In this document: piece after piece, positions 1 to 5,315 of the stretch
Numbering within the stretch: the stretch's first letter is position 1
Layout: the number at the start of each line of letters is the position of its first letter
Assembly: GCA_029858145.1 (NCBI GenBank)
Contig: JAOUFP010000142.1
Location: 1 to 7,091, forward strand
Origin: Nitrospirota bacterium
Lineage (GTDB): Bacteria; Nitrospirota; Thermodesulfovibrionia; Thermodesulfovibrionales; UBA6898
Reading direction: 5' to 3'
DNA length: 7,091 nt
Translations under genes and position numbers: made by a program
The notes under the pieces: model-generated
What the model saw: the letters and a program-made list of their open reading frames with translations, nothing else
Told to the model about the DNA's origin: nothing
Databases searched by the model: none

Positions 1-482
1 CATTGGAAGCACTCGGGCTGCCAGATGAGACCTATGATGCGGTCATACTTAACCACGTTATCGAACATGTTCATGATCCTGTTCAGCTCCTGACAGAGTG
101 CCGCCGAGTGATGAAGCCAGACGGTTTGTTGACTGCGGTTACGCCGAATGCGTCAAGCTATGGGCACAGTTATTTTCTTTCCCGGTGGAGGGGCTTGGAG
201 CCACCACGGCATTTACACCTTCTTTCACCGTCTAACTTGCAGAAAATTGCGGAAAAGGCCGGCTTTTCCACGATTAAAATATGGACGACTGCTGCCAAGG
301 CAGAAACGTTTGCCCGCGGCAGTCTGCAACTTCGCTCCCGGAAACATCCTCAGGGGAGGAATTCAACTGATTTGTGGACAGAAGTTCAGGCGATGCTTTT
401 TCAAGTCAGGGCGTGGGCGGTACACAGGTGCAGGCCTTTGACGGGTGAGGAATGCGTGCTGAAGGCCTCTAAACAAGATTGA
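1..482 (+). CDS. Class I SAM-dependent methyltransferase, C-terminal part (5' end outside window)
   Basis: The frame is open to the left edge, so the gene begins upstream; the TTG codon at 3 is probably an internal Leu. About 159 residues are visible. They carry the second half of a Methyltransf_11/23-type Rossmann fold: YDAVILNHVIEHVHDP (the strand-4 region with the typical xxxIEHVxDP signature), then RRVMKPDGLLTAVTPN (strand 5), then EPPRHLHLLSP and a helix ending KAGF, a pattern common in methyltransferases of polysaccharide and O-antigen clusters. The ending GEECVLKASK resembles the natural C-terminus of such proteins, so the 3' end looks intact. The glycine-rich SAM-binding motif must lie off the left edge. 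The acceptor cannot be told from sequence; a sugar or glycan-lipid hydroxyl is plausible from context. The stop is followed after 17 bases by a glycosyltransferase, suggesting co-transcription. Family confident, substrate unknown. Confidence 0.85.
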   Translation, partial: LEALGLPDETYDAVILNHVIEHVHDPVQLLTECRRVMKPDGLLTAVTPNASSYGHSYFLSRWRGLEPPRHLHLLSPSNLQKIAEKAGFSTIKIWTTAAKAETFARGSLQLRSRKHPQGRNSTDLWTEVQAMLFQVRAWAVHRCRPLTGEECVLKASKQD

Positions 483-499
483 CGGGGGATCTTGCATTT

Positions 500-1522
500 A
501 TGATAAAAATACTTTTTTTGATTCAGGACGAAAAGATGCCAAGTAGCAGGGTAAGGGTACTCAACCTTTTACCGGAACTCGAAAAAGAGGGAATTCATGC
601 CCATGTGATGAAGTATCCCAAGAAAATAGGAGGAAAGATTGGCCTTATGAGCAAGTGCAGGCAGTTTGATATTACGTTTCTCCAGAAAAAAATGCCTTCA
701 CTATTTGATGTTATTCTTCTGAGAAGGTTCTCCCGCAAGCTTGTTTACGATTTTGATGACGCCATTTATTACCGGCATGATGCTCAGGAAGTTCTGGAAA
801 GCGCCACCCGGTATCAGAAATTCAATTTTTTGGTTAAACGGGTGGACCTTGTCATCGCCGGTAACAGAGTGCTTGCGAATTATTCGCGGCAATGCAATGA
901 AAATATAGCAATAATCCCTTCAGCCGTGGAAACAAGGAATATTCCGCAGAAAGACTATGGGTTCACTTCGGAAAAGATTGTCATCGGGTGGGTAGGGGGA
1001 GAAGTAAACCTTCACCACTTAAGAGAATTGTCTTCCGTGTTTCAGAGGCTTTCAAAGGAATATCCCATTGAGCTGAGAATCCTCAGCAATAAGACTGTTG
1101 ATATCCCGGCAGTCGATGTGAAATTTATCCCCTGGGCGCTGGATAGCCAGGAAAGAGAAATCGCGCTTTTTGATATCGGGGTCATGCCGCTGCCCCTGAA
1201 CAGGCACTCGGAAGGCAAATGCGGTTACAAGGCGCTTCAGTATATGGCTGCTGCCGTCCCGCCTGTTGTGTCTGATGTGGGCGTCAACAGGGATATCGTG
1301 GAGCATGGAAAAGAAGGGTTCGTTGCGAAAACAAATGACGAGTTTTATGAAGCGCTGAAGATTCTCATTGAGAACCGCCCTCTCCGGCAGGAGATGGGAA
1401 CCAAGGCGCGTCAGAAGGTGGAGACCCTTTACTCTGTAGAGGTGGTGGGAAGACATCTGGCGGAAACGCTGAAAAGGGCGGTGCAATCAGATTCCACGGA
1501 GAACACTAAACCCTCTTCTTAG
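500..1522 (+). CDS. GT4-family (group 1) glycosyltransferase
   Basis: This is a 340-residue cytoplasmic GT-B fold retaining glycosyltransferase, probably using a nucleotide-sugar donor to extend a surface glycan. The start is ATG at 500, giving MIKILFLIQDEKMPSSRVRV, a normal GT4 N-terminus whose loop carries the SSRVR acceptor-side signature. A G-rich Shine-Dalgarno (GGGGGA, 484-489) lies 10 bases upstream. A TTG start at 479 would overlap the methyltransferase stop and add seven unconserved residues. Visible motifs are VYDFDDAIYY (83-91), IIPSAVET (138-145), IGWVGGEVNLHHL (162-174) opening the C-terminal domain, and SEGKCGYKALQYMAAAVPPV (237-256) for donor-phosphate binding. In that last motif the second Glu of the usual E-x7-E is replaced by Gln247, which I recall as common in this EGKCG subfamily. 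The 3' end overlaps the convergent kinase gene by 17 bases. Sugar specificity cannot be inferred. Confidence 0.9.
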   Translation: MIKILFLIQDEKMPSSRVRVLNLLPELEKEGIHAHVMKYPKKIGGKIGLMSKCRQFDITFLQKKMPSLFDVILLRRFSRKLVYDFDDAIYYRHDAQEVLESATRYQKFNFLVKRVDLVIAGNRVLANYSRQCNENIAIIPSAVETRNIPQKDYGFTSEKIVIGWVGGEVNLHHLRELSSVFQRLSKEYPIELRILSNKTVDIPAVDVKFIPWALDSQEREIALFDIGVMPLPLNRHSEGKCGYKALQYMAAAVPPVVSDVGVNRDIVEHGKEGFVAKTNDEFYEALKILIENRPLRQEMGTKARQKVETLYSVEVVGRHLAETLKRAVQSDSTENTKPSS

Positions 1523-2267
1523 CTGCATATGTCCTGATTACCTTCTCCAGCAATTGTGAATGACCTCGTTTCCCGAGATATCGTTCTGTCAGCCTGTCTC
1601 TCATATCCTGTTTAAGCTGATAGTTTTTGGGAGGAACGAGAAATCTGGCGAAATCCCTGCCCTGTGCCAGGACTGAAGAGGTCTTTCTGAGGGAATCAAG
1701 GTCTATCAGCGCAATGTCATGATCACGGCCGCGCATGCAGAGAAAGTTGGACCACTTGAGATCCCCGTGGATAAAGCCTGCGTTATGAAGGTTTGCTATC
1801 GCATCGACGCACTTGAATAAAATTGAATGGAGATCGTCAGGTAGTTTTTCCACAAAGCCGAGATTGCCTACCGAAAAAACCGCGTCAATCCATCGTGTGA
1901 CAACATAGGTCTTCGTAGTAAACAGAAATGTCTTAATCTCCACCATAAGAACCGGCTCGGGAACAAAGACCCCGTTTCTCACAATAGCGTCATGGAATTT
2001 CCAGGTCTTTTCTCCTCGTGACAAGCGGAAAGGAGACAAGGCAACCCTCCGCAGGTCCCATCTGTATTCATGCAGGCAAAGGTCTCCCCATGGCGCAATA
2101 TTTACTCTCAGGGTGCGCTTGATTTCAGACCGGTGCGTAATCTCCTTTATTATTTCTGACGGAGATGCTGCCGCCCTTTCAATTCTTGACAATAAATCGA
2201 CGGGATTCTGATTTCGGACCTCCGGCCTGGTAAAGCAGACCACCTTGCGCACATAATTAAAGTTCAT
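1506..2267 (-). CDS. WaaP/InaA-family lipopolysaccharide core sugar kinase-like protein
   Basis: This 253-residue protein has the eukaryotic-like kinase fold of the Kdo/heptose kinase (WaaP, KdkA, InaA) group, which phosphorylates core sugars at the cytoplasmic face of the inner membrane. The catalytic loop is HNAGFIHGDLKWSN (161-174) with catalytic Asp169 and metal-binding Asn174. The metal-binding strand is IALIDLDSLR (185-194) with Asp189 in place of a DFG motif, as in WaaP (VIDLH). RTLR (51-54) followed by WGDLCLHEYR matches the WaaP beta2-beta3 region. There, the invariant ATP-anchoring Lys is replaced by His66 (codon CAT). A candidate helix-C Glu is Glu86. Length is near that of WaaP (about 265). 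It is the only minus-strand gene here, convergent with the GT4 gene and divergent from a WaaG-like gene. No Shine-Dalgarno is obvious before the ATG. Family fairly sure; substrate (heptose, Kdo or other) and activity unproven. Confidence 0.82.
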   Translation of the reverse strand: MNFNYVRKVVCFTRPEVRNQNPVDLLSRIERAAASPSEIIKEITHRSEIKRTLRVNIAPWGDLCLHEYRWDLRRVALSPFRLSRGEKTWKFHDAIVRNGVFVPEPVLMVEIKTFLFTTKTYVVTRWIDAVFSVGNLGFVEKLPDDLHSILFKCVDAIANLHNAGFIHGDLKWSNFLCMRGRDHDIALIDLDSLRKTSSVLAQGRDFARFLVPPKNYQLKQDMRDRLTERYLGKRGHSQLLEKVIRTYAAKKRV

Positions 2268-2333
2268 TATGGTTTTTTACTTCAGCTGTCCTTATAGTAC
2301 TGCGTTTTTTTCGGGGAAAAAGGGCTGACTCTT

Positions 2334-2354
2334 ATTCCACGCGCTGTGCGGAAT
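2334..2354. repeat. Imperfect inverted repeat (possible operator or small hairpin)
   Basis: ATTCC (2334-2338) pairs with GGAAT (2350-2354). Inside these arms, after one mismatch, three further pairs (one G-T) form around a GCT loop. The right arm overlaps the first base of a TTGACA hexamer. The element sits about 70 bases upstream of the kinase start. It lacks a U-run, so it does not look like an intrinsic terminator. An operator is possible but unsupported beyond the symmetry. Confidence 0.35.
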
Positions 2355-2600
2355 TGACAGGCAAACAGGTGAGTATCCGGTGCTCACTGTTCAAGGATCA
2401 GAATCAGACAAATATTTATTGCATCGCTGCCCTTTATCGGCAGGTGATTTTCAGACACATTTCCCATGCTGAATGGTCGACTACCCTAAATTACCATACG
2501 GAAAATTGTTATTTCGCATTCGCAAAGACTAACATGTGAAGAGGAAATTATCAAGGCGAAAGCGATGATTTCACGTGATGCAGCGCAGCCGGAACAAGAG

Positions 2601-2618
2601 GCGCGAAAAGCGCGAAAA
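2601..2618 (+). repeat. Two tandem copies of a 9-base repeat, GCGCGAAAA
   Basis: GCGCGAAAA occurs at 2601-2609 and again, directly adjoining, at 2610-2618, followed by a further A and then GGCCCCGAAAG. It lies just upstream of the AT-rich block before the WaaG-like gene. Two copies could be chance or replication slippage; no function is evident. Confidence 0.5.
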
Positions 2619-2631
2619 AGGCCCCGAAAGA

Positions 2632-2637
2632 TATAAT
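2632..2637 (+). promoter_or_regulatory. Candidate -10 element for the WaaG-like operon
   Basis: A perfect TATAAT hexamer lies 71 bases upstream of the GTG start of the next plus-strand gene and begins a strongly AT-rich tract. No TTGACA-like -35 is found at 15-19 bases upstream, where the sequence is the GCGCGAAAA repeat, and there is no extended-10 TG. A second, poorer candidate, CATAAT, lies at 2659-2664. The hexamer could be chance in AT-rich DNA. Confidence 0.3.
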
Positions 2638-2708
2638 TTTTTTCATTTTATCTGCTATCATAATGATGTTTTGTCTCTATTAAAAAAAACTGCTCAAAAA
2701 GATTAAAA

Positions 2709-3839
2709 GTGAAGGTAGCCATCATAAAAAGCAATTATACGCCGTTCGGCGGAGGTGAGAAATACACGACCAGGCTGATCAGGGCATTTGCGGCCAGGGG
2801 GGACAGCGTTGATGTCCTCACTGCGGTGAAAGGGGAATGGGACGCTTTTGACAATAACGTCAGATGGGTGCGTCTCCGACAGATTCCGTACAACAATCTT
2901 CTCAGGTTGATCAGTTTCAACTCCTCTGTCAACAGCCACCTGGAAACGCATTCTTACGACTGCGTGCTCGGCATGGACCGCACAGAGGCACAGACCCATC
3001 TCAGGGCAGGAGGCGGCTGTCATGCCGCGTGGCTCCGGCGGAGATGCGCTGAGGCGTCGATGCTCCGGTGCCTCAGCTTCAGACTGAACCCTTTTCACCG
3101 AAGTACGCTTGCACTGGAAAGAAGGGCATTCCTGTCTCCGGGCCTAAGGAAAATTATCTGCAATTCCCACCTCGTCAGGAAGGAGATAGAAGAATTATAT
3201 CCTGCTGTTTCGCGGAAGCTTATGGTGATACACAATGGTGTTGAGTGGCACGAGTTTTCGGAGCCGTTTATTCAGGCCGGAACTCGGAGGGACAGCATTC
3301 GCAGCTACCTTGACCTGCAGAGGGGAAAGTTCTATTTCCTCTTCGTCGGCAGCGGCTATGAAAGAAAGGGTCTTGGAAAAACAATCTCTGCTCTTTCCCT
3401 TTTGCCGGATGCGGCTGAGCTGATTGTGGTAGGTAAGGATAAAAAGGAGGGGCAGTACCGGGATATGGCCAAAAAGAAGGGACTTTCGCAGAGGGTCCAT
3501 TTTTTTGGTCCGAGAAAAGAGGTCATTCCCTTTTACCAGGCGGCAGATGCCTTCGTGCTTCCCACCCTGTATGATCCCTTCTCAAACGCCTCTCTTGAGG
3601 CCCTGGCTATGGGACTCTTTACCGTTACGAGTGATGCCAACGGCTGCGCTGAAGTCTTCAGGGAAGGAACTGGAGCGGTCATCCCTGCCCCTTGCACGCC
3701 CGGGGCTGTCGCCGCCGCGATGAAGACGGCCCTTGAGCCGCACCTTTCAGGAGAAGAAATCCGTGAATCAGTGAGGCATCTCGATTTCGAAAATCAGCTG
3801 AAGAAGCTGGTTGATGTGTGTACCGGTGATGTTGGGTAG
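2709..3839 (+). CDS. WaaG-like GT4 glycosyltransferase (LPS core type)
   Basis: This 376-residue GT-B fold enzyme resembles WaaG/RfaG, which adds the first hexose to the inner-core heptose on the cytoplasmic face. The start is GTG at 2709: the translation begins directly with the conserved first strand and GGGE loop (MKVAIIKSNYTPFGGGEKYT), so no earlier start is needed, although no Shine-Dalgarno is visible. Further motifs are CVLGMDRTEAQTHLRAGGG (85-103, the WaaG-like acceptor region), VIHNGV (173-178), FVGSGYERKGL (212-222) opening the donor domain, VHFFGPRKEV (263-272), and LYDPFSNASLEALAMG (287-302). The last is a D-x7-E form (Asp289, Glu297) of the GT4 E-x7-E motif. Length matches WaaG (about 374). 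It is followed after 12 bases by the first ArnT-like gene and lies divergent from a WaaP-like kinase, echoing waaG-waaP neighbourhood in enteric core clusters. Family confident; the exact sugar transferred is not determinable. Confidence 0.88.
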   Translation: MKVAIIKSNYTPFGGGEKYTTRLIRAFAARGDSVDVLTAVKGEWDAFDNNVRWVRLRQIPYNNLLRLISFNSSVNSHLETHSYDCVLGMDRTEAQTHLRAGGGCHAAWLRRRCAEASMLRCLSFRLNPFHRSTLALERRAFLSPGLRKIICNSHLVRKEIEELYPAVSRKLMVIHNGVEWHEFSEPFIQAGTRRDSIRSYLDLQRGKFYFLFVGSGYERKGLGKTISALSLLPDAAELIVVGKDKKEGQYRDMAKKKGLSQRVHFFGPRKEVIPFYQAADAFVLPTLYDPFSNASLEALAMGLFTVTSDANGCAEVFREGTGAVIPAPCTPGAVAAAMKTALEPHLSGEEIRESVRHLDFENQLKKLVDVCTGDVG

Positions 3840-3851
3840 CGGGGAAAATTC

Positions 3852-5315
3852 ATGAACTGGCTTCCTCTGAGGGACAGGTCACACAGCGACAGGGTCATTC
3901 TTTTGCTGCTGTGGGTGCTGGTGCTGCTGTGGGTACGCCCCTGGAGCGGAGATTTGCGGAGCGATCCGCTCACCTATGCCTGTGTCTCGAAGGATATGGT
4001 CGAGAATAATCACTGGTTGTCGCCTGAACTGAACGGTGAACCTTATATCAACAAGCCGCCTTTCTATTTCTGGCTTGTTGCCGTTTCATTCAAGCTCTTC
4101 GGGGTGCAGTTCTATGCCGCCAAAATACCCTCCCTCGTCTTTGCCACGCTTGACGTCTTGCTGGTCTACTGGGTCGTTTTCCGGTGGACCCGAAATTATG
4201 ACACCGCCTTTTTCTCGTCCTTTTCCTTTCTCGCAACCCGCTGGATCGTGAGAAATTTTGCCGCGAACAGGCCGGAAAGCCTTCTTGTCCTTTCTCTGCT
4301 TCTCGGGTGCTATGCCGTGGTCCTGATCAACGAGCGAAAGACGGCAGGGCCTTATCTCTTTGGTCTGTCGTGTGCCCTTGCCTTCATGACAAAGCTTTTC
4401 TTCGCGGCCTTTCTGCCGATTGCCCTCCTTTTGTTCGGGCTTTTGAACAAGCGCCTCCTTCAGTGGCTCCGGTGGAAGCATTTTTATATGGGCATTCTCG
4501 CCGGCATTGCCGTCAGCGCGGCATGGGGGCTCTATTTTGATGCACAGCATCCCGGGTATTTCGGTTATATCCTGAAGACCCAGACAATGCTGAGGGTTGT
4601 GGAAGGGCTTGACGTAAACAAAGACCCGCTCATGTATCTGAAGGAGATGCTTAAGTACTATCATCCCTGGCTCCTCTTCCTGATTTTGGGGATTCCGGTA
4701 CTGTGGCGCGGTTGGAGGACCAACGAATATTATGTATTCGTTTCCGCAGCTGTTCTCGTCATATTCCTTCCGATCCAGATTGCTCAGGGAAAGGCCGACA
4801 GGTATCTTACTATTCTCACCCCCTTTATTTCCTTTATCGCCGCCCTGGGTGTTGGCCGCTTTGCGAAGGCTGCGGTGGTCATTAAGGGGGTTGCGCGATA
4901 CGCTGTCGTTCCTCTCTTTCTGGTCTTCTGGCTGATACCAGTCAGGGTGAATCCCGAGAAATATCATGTCCTGCACCTTGCCGAACAGCTGAGTTCCGGG
5001 AAGCGGGTCGACTATACCAGTTTGTTTGCCTTTCTCAATACCAAAGGAATCCGGGATCGCGGCCATCTGCAGTTCGTTGAATGGACGCCTTCGGAACCCG
5101 GCAGTGAATACCGGCAGATATTTTATTTCTATCTGGCTGGCTCCTTTGTTCATTGGGACCAGGCGGCGATGAATGAATGGGCGGAACTGGGTGGTGCGCC
5201 CGTTGTTCTCCTTACCCGGTCGGATGCGGTCGGCGAACTCCCGCGGGACAGAATCGCCTGGGTGGAACTGAAGGCAGACAAATATCATGCCCTGCTGACA
5301 GGGACTCCGCGATGA
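3852..5315 (+). CDS. ArnT/PMT-family polyprenyl-phosphate-sugar glycosyltransferase, first of a pair
   Basis: This 487-residue polytopic inner-membrane GT-C enzyme is related to ArnT (GT83) and protein O-mannosyltransferases. Such enzymes move a sugar from a polyprenyl-phosphate carrier to lipid A, core, glycan or protein at the periplasmic face. The first hydrophobic helix is about residues 15-30. The first periplasmic loop follows, with DLRSDPLTYA (34-43); Asp38 aligns with the catalytic-loop Asp of ArnT. NGEPYINKPPFYFWL (61-75) and AKIPSL (90-95) are family signatures. FMTKLFFAAFLPI (178-190) and KADRYLTILTP (314-324) match later conserved loops. Many hydrophobic segments run to about residue 365, then a soluble C-terminal tail of about 120 residues. 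The ATG is preceded by a G-rich sequence (GGGG, 3841-3844). Its stop overlaps the next ArnT-like gene as ATGA. Donor and acceptor are unknown; Asp-Pro instead of the usual Asp-Glu is a deviation. Confidence 0.88.
   Translation: MNWLPLRDRSHSDRVILLLLWVLVLLWVRPWSGDLRSDPLTYACVSKDMVENNHWLSPELNGEPYINKPPFYFWLVAVSFKLFGVQFYAAKIPSLVFATLDVLLVYWVVFRWTRNYDTAFFSSFSFLATRWIVRNFAANRPESLLVLSLLLGCYAVVLINERKTAGPYLFGLSCALAFMTKLFFAAFLPIALLLFGLLNKRLLQWLRWKHFYMGILAGIAVSAAWGLYFDAQHPGYFGYILKTQTMLRVVEGLDVNKDPLMYLKEMLKYYHPWLLFLILGIPVLWRGWRTNEYYVFVSAAVLVIFLPIQIAQGKADRYLTILTPFISFIAALGVGRFAKAAVVIKGVARYAVVPLFLVFWLIPVRVNPEKYHVLHLAEQLSSGKRVDYTSLFAFLNTKGIRDRGHLQFVEWTPSEPGSEYRQIFYFYLAGSFVHWDQAAMNEWAELGGAPVVLLTRSDAVGELPRDRIAWVELKADKYHALLTGTPR

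Larger units (their letters stand above)
2268..2708. other. Divergent intergenic region, AT-rich, no convincing gene
   Basis: These 441 bases separate the minus-strand kinase start from the plus-strand WaaG-like start, so promoters for both directions are expected here. The left part holds an imperfect dyad (2334-2354) abutting a perfect TTGACA (2354-2359) that has no good -10 partner. Towards the kinase, a TACTAT hexamer (minus strand, 2294-2299) sits 27 bases before the ATG without a recognisable -35. A tandem 9-base repeat lies at 2601-2618. From about 2630 the sequence is strongly AT-rich, with a perfect TATAAT at 2632-2637. Short open frames exist (2354-2539 from TTG; 2565-2636) but resemble nothing I recognise. 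The region is long for a compact biosynthetic cluster and may hold regulation or the remains of a lost gene. Confidence 0.7.

Noticed and set aside
1052..1486. 144-codon minus-strand open frame inside the GT4 gene
   Set aside because: It is a shadow of a gene with clear GT4 motifs; the translation resembles no family.
2354..2539. 61-codon open frame from TTG in the intergenic region
   Set aside because: It has a rare start, no Shine-Dalgarno, no recognisable domain and unremarkable composition. It could be a chance frame or gene remnant, but I cannot support it as a gene.
2565..2636. 23-residue frame rich in Arg and Lys (MISRDAAQPEQ...)
   Set aside because: It is very short, its C-terminus comes from the GCGCGAAAA repeat, and there is no ribosome-binding site at good spacing.
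2268..2708. Search for tRNA, CRISPR repeats, riboswitch or insertion-sequence ends
   Set aside because: No cloverleaf, regularly spaced repeats, known aptamer core, terminal inverted repeats or transposase fragment could be recognised by eye.
3246..3260. TGGCACG resembling a sigma-54 -24 element
   Set aside because: It lies inside the coding region of the WaaG-like gene, and the -12 part at the right spacing lacks the required GC.
4086..5288. 400-codon open frame on the minus strand
   Set aside because: It lies wholly antisense to the ArnT-like gene, which has clear family motifs. Its translation is rich in Lys, Glu, Gly and Pro without a recognisable domain, as expected from an antisense shadow.
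5177..5311. Upstream ATG extending the second ArnT-like protein by 45 residues
   Set aside because: The extension overlaps the previous gene heavily and is not membrane-like. The ATG at 5312 has an ATGA overlap, a fitting Shine-Dalgarno and a typical family N-terminus.
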